Positions 16,438 through 22,870 of a stretch of 27,981 bases of DNA are shown one piece after another. The notes under the pieces are model-generated. The model made no database searches and was not told where the DNA came from. It saw nothing but the letters and a program-made list of their open reading frames with translations. The DNA lies in contig CAKVKI010000003.1 in the NCBI GenBank assembly GCA_934754975.1, positions 1 to 27,981 on the forward strand, written 5' to 3'. Every line of letters begins with the position of its first letter. The first letter of the stretch is position 1. This DNA is from an uncultured Alistipes sp. GTDB lineage: Bacteria; Bacteroidota; Bacteroidia; Bacteroidales; Rikenellaceae. Position numbers and translations under genes: made by a program.

Positions 16438-17163
16438 TTATTTGGTTACAACTTTATCCACAAGGGCCTCCATGTTCTCGAACTGCGTTTTCAGGTGCAG
16501 GCGCATCGCCATGCGGAAGGCGTCGGCGGTGCCGTTGCGCAGCAGGTTGAAAAGCCCCACATGGGTAACGATCGTATGCGAATGGAAATCTTTCTTCACA
16601 CGGGGAGCATACAGCGAAAAGAGGTGGCGCAGCAGGTACTGGAAATCCATCAGGCTCTTGTTCGCCGTCGTCTCGAAGAGCGTGCTGTGGAACTGAATAT
16701 CCACGTCGCGCAGTTTTTCGGCGATCTCTCGCGCCTCGTCGTCGTCCTCGGTGCGGATCAGCTGCCTTTCGAGTTCCACCTCGCAGGCAACGATATCCTC
16801 CAGCTTCCGGATTATCGCCTCGTTCTTGTTCTGGAAAACGAAATCGGCCATACCGATCTCAAGCATCAGGCGAAGCTGATAGAGATCGCGCAGCGTATCG
16901 CGGTCGAGCAGACCCGACATGACGATCGCCTTGAGTCCGCCGAATATCTCGGGCACCACGACCACCGTTCCTTTTTTGCGTTTGGTTTCGATGATACCGA
17001 GCGCACGCAGACGGCTCAGCGCCTCGCGTACGACGACGCGGCTCACGCCCAGCAGTCCTACGAATTCCTGCTCTTTAGGCAGTTGTGCATTCGAATTGTT
17101 CTTGGAGATATATTCGAGTATATCCCGTTGTGTCTGTTCGACCAGAGAAACATCGTCTTTCAT
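16438..17163 (-). CDS. GntR-family transcriptional regulator, FadR/FCD type (second copy)
   Basis: The 241-aa regulator heads the minus-strand transporter-GRE operon. The winged helix-turn-helix (about residues 6-72) shows LPKEQEFVGLLGVSRVVVREALSRL. The FCD domain (about 80-230) includes the metal-site motif DIQFHSTL and later candidate His in HSHTIVTHVGL. Similarity to the first FadR copy is limited to family level, so the two are probably not recent duplicates. The gene lies 26 bases upstream of the transporter. Its promoter spacer holds a perfect 12-base palindrome, pointing to autoregulation. Control of both divergent operons is likely; the ligand is unknown, with sialic acid or a breakdown product the leading guess. 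Confidence 0.88.
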   Translation of the reverse strand: MKDDVSLVEQTQRDILEYISKNNSNAQLPKEQEFVGLLGVSRVVVREALSRLRALGIIETKRKKGTVVVVPEIFGGLKAIVMSGLLDRDTLRDLYQLRLMLEIGMADFVFQNKNEAIIRKLEDIVACEVELERQLIRTEDDDEAREIAEKLRDVDIQFHSTLFETTANKSLMDFQYLLRHLFSLYAPRVKKDFHSHTIVTHVGLFNLLRNGTADAFRMAMRLHLKTQFENMEALVDKVVTK

Positions 17164-17197
17164 GGGGTTCTGTCAAGTTAAATAAGTTTAAGCTATG

Positions 17198-17229
17198 CAA
17201 ACATAGTAATAAATATTATATAATACAAA
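17198..17229 (-). promoter_or_regulatory. promoter of the FadR2-transporter-GRE operon with palindrome in the spacer
   Basis: On the minus strand, TTTG (17229-17226), a 20-base spacer and TATGTTTG (17205-17198) fit the Bacteroidetes promoter. The palindrome TATTATATAATA (17214-17225) fills the spacer, a good position for a repressor. Confidence 0.65.
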
Positions 17230-17269
17230 TAACAAATACTTAATTATTGCATTTGTTATTATATATAAT
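17214..17269. repeat. cluster of AT-rich palindromes in the divergent control region
   Basis: Three symmetrical elements lie side by side: TATTATATAATA (17214-17225), AATAACAAAT with ATTTGTTATT (17228-17237 and 17251-17260) and ATTATATATAAT (17258-17269). They sit in the 283-base gap between divergent operons and are candidate regulator sites. AT-rich DNA makes chance symmetry more likely. Confidence 0.5.
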
Positions 17270-17321
17270 GTATATAATTCCTAATTTTTACATTTCTTCT
17301 TAAAAATACACAGATTATGTA

Positions 17322-17359
17322 TTGCATATTAAAAACCATTCACTATATTTGTCCTACCA
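17322..17359 (+). promoter_or_regulatory. promoter and FadR-type operator of the aldolase-sialidase operon
   Basis: TTG (17322-17324), 19 bases and TATATTTG (17344-17351) form the promoter. TTGTCCTACCA (17349-17359) fits TNGTNNNACNA and overlaps the -7 box exactly as at nanA: CTATATTTGTCCTAC is identical at both sites (6038-6052 and 17343-17357). Confidence 0.72.
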
Positions 17360-17446
17360 ATCACCGAAGAATTTATCGGGAAGCCGCAACCGCAGGCTCC
17401 CGGCAGGCAAATTCGGCGATACGAACGACAACCAGAATTTCCGACT

Positions 17447-18385
17447 ATGAACCCCTTATCGCACGACACGCTTCGCGGCAACTGGGCGACGCTGCTGCTC
17501 GCCACCGACAAGCAAGGACGCATCGACTTCTCCCGGCAAAGCGACGAAATAGACGTTTTGATCGCCTCGAAACCCAACGGCATCTACTCCAACGGCACGG
17601 CGGGTGAGTTCTATGCACAGGACCGCGATGAATTCGTACGGCTCAGCCGGCTGTTGGCCGAAAAGTGCGAAGCGGCCGGCACAGCGTTCCAGATCGGCGT
17701 CAGCCATCCCTGCGCCCAGGAATCGCTCGCACGCCTGCTGCTCGTCCGCGATCTGAAACCCGGGGCCGTACAGGTCATCCTGCCCGACTGGTTTCCCGTC
17801 AGCGACCGTGAAGCCGTCCGGTTCCTCACGACGATGGCCGAAAACGCGGACGGAATCCCCCTCGTACTCTACAACCCGCCGCACGCAAAACGCGAACTGA
17901 CTCCCTGCGAATGGGCGGCGCTCAAAGGGCACGTTCCCGGTCTGATCGGCGTGAAGACCAACGACAAGGACTCCTCGCCGGAGTGGTACGGACAGGTCGC
18001 CCTCCATGCCGCGGGGCTGGCCGTCTTCGTCCCCGGCCACCATCTGGCTACCGGCGTCAGGCTCGGAGCCGCAGGCGCCTACTCCAACGTCGCCTGCCTC
18101 AACCCCTTCGCCGCCCAGCGCTGGTACGAACTGATGCTTACCGACATGGCGGCCGCCCTCGAACTGGAGGGCCGGATTCAGCGCTTCATGGAGCGGTGCA
18201 TCACGCCGTTCATCGTCCGGATGAAATACCCCAACCACGCCTGCGACCGCTTCATGGCCCTCGTCGGCGGATGGGCCGACGTCGGCAGCACGCTGCGGTG
18301 GCCCTACGACTCGATCCCCGTCTCCCGCGTCGAAGAGGTTCGGCGGCAGGCCCGGCAAATCATTCCCGAATTTTTCAACCTATAA
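17447..18385 (+). CDS. DHDPS/N-acetylneuraminate lyase family aldolase (second copy)
   Basis: The 312-aa protein is a class I aldolase or hydrolyase of the DHDPS superfamily. It has the substrate-carboxylate motif NGTAGEF (about residues 49-55), Tyr142 in VLYNPPH and the Schiff-base Lys170 in IGVKTNDKD. YNPP and GTAGE resemble DHDPS-like members rather than the NAL-type YHIPS and GSTGE of the gene at 6105, so the substrate may differ (another 2-keto acid, or a modified sialic acid). It starts the plus-strand operon, 7 bases before the first sialidase. Its location argues for sugar-acid catabolism rather than lysine biosynthesis. The exact reaction is not determinable from sequence. Confidence 0.85.
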   Translation: MNPLSHDTLRGNWATLLLATDKQGRIDFSRQSDEIDVLIASKPNGIYSNGTAGEFYAQDRDEFVRLSRLLAEKCEAAGTAFQIGVSHPCAQESLARLLLVRDLKPGAVQVILPDWFPVSDREAVRFLTTMAENADGIPLVLYNPPHAKRELTPCEWAALKGHVPGLIGVKTNDKDSSPEWYGQVALHAAGLAVFVPGHHLATGVRLGAAGAYSNVACLNPFAAQRWYELMLTDMAAALELEGRIQRFMERCITPFIVRMKYPNHACDRFMALVGGWADVGSTLRWPYDSIPVSRVEEVRRQARQIIPEFFNL

Positions 18386-18392
18386 AAATACC

Positions 18393-19556
18393 ATGAAACT
18401 GACCAACATCATCACAGGCATTCTGCTCCTCACCGCCCCGTGCGCCGCAGGACAGCAAACGACTCCACAAGATGCGAAGCCCGTTCTCTCGACGACGATC
18501 TACAAGAAAGGCGACAACGGCTTCGACACCTATCGCATCCCGGCGACGGTCCGGACCAACAAGGGGACCGTCCTGGCCTTCGCCGAAGCCCGCAAACACA
18601 GCCGCAGCGACACAGGCGACATCGACCTGGTACTGCGCCGCTCGACCGACGGCGGCCGTACATGGGGCGATATCATCACCGTATGGGACGACGCGGGCAA
18701 CGTCTGCGGCAATCCCGCACCGGTCGTAGACCGCGAAACGGGCCGCATACTGCTGCTCTCCACCTGGAACGACGGCACAGACCACGAAAAGGACATCCAC
18801 GCCCGTACGGCCAAGGACACCCGCCGCGTCTTCGTGCTTTACTCCGACGACGACGGGCTGACCTGGTCCGCACCCCGTGAGATCACCCCGTCCGTCAAGC
18901 GCGAAGACTGGACGTGGTACGCCACAGGCCCCTGCCACGCCATCCAGCTCCAAAAGGGCAAACACAAAGGCCGCATCGTAGTCTCCTGCAACCACGGTCT
19001 CTTCAAGGACGGCAAGGGCGCAGGGTCCTATTCGCACCTGATCTACTCCGACGACCACGGCCAGACGTGGGCCATCGGCGGCGAAGGGGAACGCGACGGC
19101 AACGAAAGCACCGTCACGGAACTCAAAAACGGCGACCTGATGCTCAACATGCGCGGTCCCCGCCATAAAAACCGCGCGGACAACGGCTCCTGCCGTCTGG
19201 TAGCCCTCAGCCGCGACCAGGGCCTCACGCTCGAACCCCAATACTACGACCGCGCGCTGACCGAACCCGTCTGCAACGGCAGCATCATCAACTACGCCCC
19301 CAAGGGCAAACTGACCCAAACGCTGCTCTTCTCGAACCCCAACCATCCGACCAAACGCAAAGATATGACCGTGAAGATCAGCAAGGACAGCGGCAAGAGC
19401 TGGCAGACGGCCTACCAGCTCAGCGACATCGCGGCCGCCTACTCCGACATGGTCGTACTGCCGAACGGCGACCTGGGCGTGATGTACGAGACCGGCGTGG
19501 ACTCCTGCTACGAGCGCATCGAGTTCACCATCCTTCCCGCGAAGCTGTTCAAATAG
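18393..19556 (+). CDS. sialidase, GH33 (exported)
   Basis: The enzyme cleaves terminal sialic acid from glycans. The 387-aa protein has a signal sequence (about residues 1-20). The GH33 active-site Arg is Arg48 in YRIP (47-50). Four clear Asp boxes are present (STDGGRTW 84-91, SDDDGLTW 151-158, SDDHGQTW 219-226, SKDSGKSW 330-337), plus a degenerate one. The probable acid/base Asp lies in SDTGDID, the Glu partner in GNEST and the nucleophile Tyr350 in AAYSDM. Cys17 is preceded by Pro, a poor lipobox, so a soluble periplasmic form is more likely than a lipoprotein. It follows the aldolase by 7 bases and precedes a paralogous sialidase by 39. Linkage preference and possible intramolecular trans-sialidase activity cannot be read from the sequence. 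Confidence 0.93.
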   Translation: MKLTNIITGILLLTAPCAAGQQTTPQDAKPVLSTTIYKKGDNGFDTYRIPATVRTNKGTVLAFAEARKHSRSDTGDIDLVLRRSTDGGRTWGDIITVWDDAGNVCGNPAPVVDRETGRILLLSTWNDGTDHEKDIHARTAKDTRRVFVLYSDDDGLTWSAPREITPSVKREDWTWYATGPCHAIQLQKGKHKGRIVVSCNHGLFKDGKGAGSYSHLIYSDDHGQTWAIGGEGERDGNESTVTELKNGDLMLNMRGPRHKNRADNGSCRLVALSRDQGLTLEPQYYDRALTEPVCNGSIINYAPKGKLTQTLLFSNPNHPTKRKDMTVKISKDSGKSWQTAYQLSDIAAAYSDMVVLPNGDLGVMYETGVDSCYERIEFTILPAKLFK

Positions 19557-19595
19557 GACGGCCTTCCGACCCAAAACCATAAAAACGTCACAACC

Positions 19596-20810
19596 ATGAA
19601 AAAAATACAAAAACTGACCTGGATATTCGCCGCGCTGTTTCTTGCCGCGGCATGCAGCAGCGGCGGCGATGAACCCGGCAATCCGGGCGGCAACGAAGGC
19701 GGCGGAGGCGGCGAGCCTCAGCCGGAGGCCAACGCCACCTCGCAGGTGTACAAACCGGGCGAGAGCGGCTATGCGGCCTTCCGCATTCCGGCCGTGGTCG
19801 TATCGAAAGCCGGCACCGTGCTGGCCTTTACCGAGGGCCGCGTGGACGGCTCGGCGGACGACGGCAACATCGACCTGCTGGTAAAACGCTCCGAGGACAA
19901 CGGCAAAACATGGAGTTCCCCGATCAAGGTCTACGACGACGGCGAAAACCGCTGCCAGAACCCCGCCCCCGTCGTACTCGACAACGGCCGCATCCTGCTG
20001 CTGTTCTGCTGGAACGAGCGTACGCCCGGCAGCGCCAACGGCACAGGCAGCAGCGGCCATCCGCGCCGGGTGATGAAGACCTATTCGGACGACGACGGCA
20101 AAACATGGAGCGCCCCTGAGGACATCCACGACCAGGTCGCCATCGCAGGTTACACCTGGTACGCCACGGGGCCCTGCCACGCCATCGTCAAGACGCTCGC
20201 GCCGAACAAGGGCCGCATCGTCGTCCCCTGCAACCACAACAAACCCGGCACCGACCCCAAAAGCGAACGCCACGCCCACCTGATCTACTCCGACGACCAT
20301 GGCCAGACCTGGCACTTGGGAGCCGTCACCGATCACCCCTACGGCAACGAGAGCAGCGTTGTCGAACTGGGCGACGGCAGTCTGATGACCAACATGCGCA
20401 ACTACGAACCCAACTCGCTGGGTTACCGCTGGCAGGCCGTCAGCCGCGACGGAGGACTCACCTACGAACCGGCGCAGGTAACCACGCTGATCGAACCCAA
20501 CAACAACGGCTGCCAGGGCAGTATCCTGCGCTATTCGATCAATTCGGCGGGCAAGGCCAACCTGCTCTTCTCGAATCCGAATCACGAGTCGAGCCGCCGC
20601 AACGGCAGCATCAAGCTCAGCAGCAACGACGGCCGTTCCTGGTCGCGCACGTTCAAATACGTTCCGGACAACGACTTCTACTCCGCCTATTCCGACCTCA
20701 CCGTACTGGCGAACAAGAAAGTAGGCATCCTGTTCGAACACGGACACAACAACGGGAAAGGCATCTATTTCCGCAGCTTCGAATTCGCAGAGATCGTCGC
20801 GGCGCTCTAA
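19596..20810 (+). CDS. sialidase, GH33, lipoprotein form
   Basis: This 404-aa paralogue of the preceding sialidase starts with a lipoprotein signal (LAAAC, Cys20) and a Gly/Glu/Pro-rich linker (residues 21-46), suited to surface display. The active-site Arg lies in FRIP (62-65). Asp boxes are SEDNGKTW (99-106), SDDDGKTW (164-171), SDDHGQTW (232-239) and SSNDGRSW (342-349), with SRDGGLTY (283-290) degenerate. The nucleophile Tyr is probably Tyr365 in YSAYSDL. The two copies share blocks such as WYATGPCHAI and HLIYSDDHGQTW. Having one soluble and one lipid-anchored sialidase suggests work in two compartments or on two substrate sizes. The gene ends just before a FadR-type operator-like site. 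Confidence 0.93.
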   Translation: MKKIQKLTWIFAALFLAAACSSGGDEPGNPGGNEGGGGGEPQPEANATSQVYKPGESGYAAFRIPAVVVSKAGTVLAFTEGRVDGSADDGNIDLLVKRSEDNGKTWSSPIKVYDDGENRCQNPAPVVLDNGRILLLFCWNERTPGSANGTGSSGHPRRVMKTYSDDDGKTWSAPEDIHDQVAIAGYTWYATGPCHAIVKTLAPNKGRIVVPCNHNKPGTDPKSERHAHLIYSDDHGQTWHLGAVTDHPYGNESSVVELGDGSLMTNMRNYEPNSLGYRWQAVSRDGGLTYEPAQVTTLIEPNNNGCQGSILRYSINSAGKANLLFSNPNHESSRRNGSIKLSSNDGRSWSRTFKYVPDNDFYSAYSDLTVLANKKVGILFEHGHNNGKGIYFRSFEFAEIVAAL

Positions 20811-20815
20811 AAGCC

Positions 20816-20833
20816 CTATATTAGTACTACATA
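20816..20833 (+). promoter_or_regulatory. third copy of the FadR-type operator motif
   Basis: CTATATTAGTACTACATA lies 5 bases after the second sialidase stop and about 140 bases before the lipoprotein gene. It aligns with the nanA and aldolase operators as CTATATTWGTMCTAC. TATATTAG may be a weak -7 box. The core deviates from TNGTNNNACNA only at the last base. Confidence 0.5.
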
Positions 20834-20887
20834 TAAAACCTATCAAAAGAAAAACTAGGCTCAAAAGTCAGAAAATCCACAATATAT

Positions 20888-20919
20888 GTATTATATATTA
20901 ATTATTAATACTATATTTG
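20888..20919 (+). promoter_or_regulatory. promoter of the lipoprotein gene with palindrome in the spacer
   Basis: TATATTTG (20912-20919) is a consensus -7 box 53 bases before the start. GTATTA (20888-20893) and TAATAC (20906-20911) form an inverted repeat that fills the -33 to -7 interval. No good TTTG is seen at -33, so activation or weak basal use is possible. Confidence 0.55.
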
Positions 20920-20971
20920 TAAATGAGAGGTAAAACCTGAAACGATCATCAACCATAACCTTAAACACATT

Positions 20972-22303
20972 ATGAAAACCATCTCAAAACTCTTCATGCC
21001 GGTCCTGTTCCTCTTCGGGACAGCGCTGCTTGCGGGATGCGAGGATTCGAAACCGCCAATCGACGAAAGCGAACCCGAAAATCCCACGCTCTTCGAGTAC
21101 GTGCTGACGGTCGTGGACGACACTACCGGCCAGCCGCGCGCCGAAGAATCCGTCACGGTCAAACGCACCAACAAGGCGGGCGACGTCGTACACTCTTCGG
21201 CCGACTACACCACCGACGCCAACGGCATAATTCCGATGAACGTCCGTTCGGGCTATTACGTCGCCGAAGCGGCCTTCGAGCCGGGCGGCAAGAAGGATGT
21301 CATCCATAAATTCGAGATCGCCAACCACCTGCTCAAATCGACGATGCACCTCAAGGATCCGAACCCCGACATCTACCCGCACCAGTCCGTCGTCACGGTC
21401 AGGAACGCCAAAACGGGCAGCGCCTGGGCACAGAAGGAATTCAAACTCTACTCCGTCGCCGCCGGCGCTGCGACTCACGTAGGAACCTATACCACCGGCG
21501 CCGACGGCAAATGGACGGGCGAACTGCTCTCCGGGCTCTACCGCATCGCCTGCCGGTTCGACGACTCCCAGCCGGAGATGACCGCCACGACAGCCGATTT
21601 TTCGATCAAGCGCGACATGCCCAACACGGGCGAGATCGACGTACTGCCGGTACTCTTCTGGGACGACTTCAGCTGGGTCGAAGCCGATTGGGGCGAACAG
21701 ATGCTCAACGGACAGCTGGCCGAAATCATGCCGTGGTATGCAACCGTCGATCCTCCCGTCGCCAACTCCGCCGCACAGCGCGAACAACAGTGGACCACCC
21801 TTACCAACCAGGAACACATCGCCGTCCGCGACTCGAAAGGCTACCTGACGCCCGGAACGTTCCAGCCCACCGGCACGGCCCGCTTCGTATTCTTCCGCAC
21901 GGGCATGATCAAATTCGGCACGACCAAACGCAGCGGCGCCCTCGGCACACCGAAAATCGCCGGTCTGGCGGCCAATTCGACGATCCTCTTCACCTTCGAC
22001 GCCAATCCGCTGCATACCGTGAGCGGCGGCGCATGGAGCATCCCCGACAGCAAGAACGCACTCAAGCTGAAGATCACGCTGTCCGGCGCCGGCTCCTTCA
22101 AGGAGGGTGAAGCCTTGGGCGAAGTGATCCTCGACAACCCCAGCGGTCTCGAAGGAGGCTGGCCGGTAGACCGATGGAACAACCTTTCGGTCACGGTTTA
22201 CGGCGCCGATGCCGATACGCAGATCGTAATCGGCACGACCAACGAACCCGACACGCCCGCCCGCTTTATGGTCGATAACTTCGTAATCAAAGAGGTTCTA
22301 TGA
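20972..22303 (+). CDS. surface lipoprotein with two Ig-like repeats and a beta-rich C-terminal domain
   Basis: The function is not recognised. The 443-aa protein has a lipoprotein signal (LLAGC, Cys23) followed by EDSKPPIDESEPE, an acidic stretch typical of surface-exported Bacteroidetes lipoproteins. Residues about 42-130 and 140-220 look like two related beta-sandwich repeats of the carboxypeptidase-regulatory or CNA-B type: both contain TVxxxxTG near the start and TTxxxG(I/K)xxxxxxSGxY. The C-terminal part (about 225-443) is beta-rich and ends FMVDNFVIKEVL, reminiscent of jelly-roll carbohydrate-binding modules. By analogy with SusE/SusF-like proteins, a glycan-binding role is a reasonable guess. 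It lies after the sialidases with its own promoter and a strong terminator. Confidence 0.8.
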   Translation: MKTISKLFMPVLFLFGTALLAGCEDSKPPIDESEPENPTLFEYVLTVVDDTTGQPRAEESVTVKRTNKAGDVVHSSADYTTDANGIIPMNVRSGYYVAEAAFEPGGKKDVIHKFEIANHLLKSTMHLKDPNPDIYPHQSVVTVRNAKTGSAWAQKEFKLYSVAAGAATHVGTYTTGADGKWTGELLSGLYRIACRFDDSQPEMTATTADFSIKRDMPNTGEIDVLPVLFWDDFSWVEADWGEQMLNGQLAEIMPWYATVDPPVANSAAQREQQWTTLTNQEHIAVRDSKGYLTPGTFQPTGTARFVFFRTGMIKFGTTKRSGALGTPKIAGLAANSTILFTFDANPLHTVSGGAWSIPDSKNALKLKITLSGAGSFKEGEALGEVILDNPSGLEGGWPVDRWNNLSVTVYGADADTQIVIGTTNEPDTPARFMVDNFVIKEVL

Positions 22304-22327
22304 ATTTAGGTTAATAAGAGCCAGCCG

Positions 22328-22363
22328 GGAACGGGGATTTCGTACGAAATCCCCGTTCCTTTT
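22328..22363 (+). terminator. rho-independent terminator after the lipoprotein gene
   Basis: GGAACGGGGATTTC, a GTAC centre and GAAATCCCCGTTCC form a perfect palindrome followed by TTTT, 25 bases after the stop codon. Confidence 0.93.
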
Positions 22364-22816
22364 ACTTTACTTTCCTCTCTTTCACGCGCTCCCAGCTTGC
22401 AACACCCGGCCGTAAATCAAATCCGGTCAGGGCCCGCAGGCCCGACGCCAGAGGAGAAGGCATTTTTTCTTTCCATCTACACCCCGCCCCACGCCAGCCA
22501 TCTCCTCCGCCTCTCCGTCCACGCCTGCCGTACGCCTTGTTTCCTGCTTCAGCTCCCGGCAGGAGCCGAACTAAAATCCAGCCGGCATCAGGCCTGTTTC
22601 CCTGCCGGCCTGCACATGCCGCACGCTTCTTCCCTGTGGCCCTGCGACTTCAAAGGAGCGATACCCCCGCCGAACCCCGACCGCCCCGATAGCCCCGACA
22701 GCCCGCAGGCCCAGGAAATCCGGCGAACCCCGACGCCCCGGCAATCCTCCGTCCCAGCCCGGGAAACATTCGTCCGCAGTCCGGCTCCGTCCCGCAGCTC
22801 ATCTCTGCTCTCCAAT
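22364..22816. other. gene-free C-rich spacer
   Basis: About 450 bases between convergent operons hold no credible gene. The plus strand is C-rich. Frames on both strands give low-complexity peptides (a minus-strand frame reads repeated LSG units). The spacer includes the tandem C4 repeat described separately and a CCCCGGCAATCC match to the other gene-free spacer. Confidence 0.6.
22675..22704 (-). repeat. period-9 tandem repeat with G-quadruplex potential
   Basis: Units CCCCGACCG, CCCCGATAG, CCCCGACAG and CCC follow each other. On the minus strand this gives four G runs of 3-4 separated by five bases (the third separation can be read with GG inside), which meets the usual G3+N1-7 quadruplex rule. 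Confidence 0.7.
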
Positions 22817-22847
22817 ATAAAAAACAGAGCCGGCACAATGCCGGCTC
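22817..22847 (-). terminator. rho-independent terminator of the susCD operon
   Basis: On the minus strand, GAGCCGGCA, a TTG loop and TGCCGGCTC form a perfect 9-base-pair stem, then TG and six T. It starts 24 bases past the SusD stop. Confidence 0.93.
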
Positions 22848-22870
22848 CGCTCCAAACTATTTACAGGTAT

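Noticed and set aside
17447..18385. Calling the second aldolase dapA (lysine biosynthesis)
   Set aside because: It is cotranscribed with sialidases behind a FadR-type operator, which does not fit a biosynthetic housekeeping gene.
18375..20864. Minus-strand open frame (829 codons) spanning both sialidases
   Set aside because: It crosses two genes with clear GH33 motifs; its internal similarity only mirrors the sialidase duplication.
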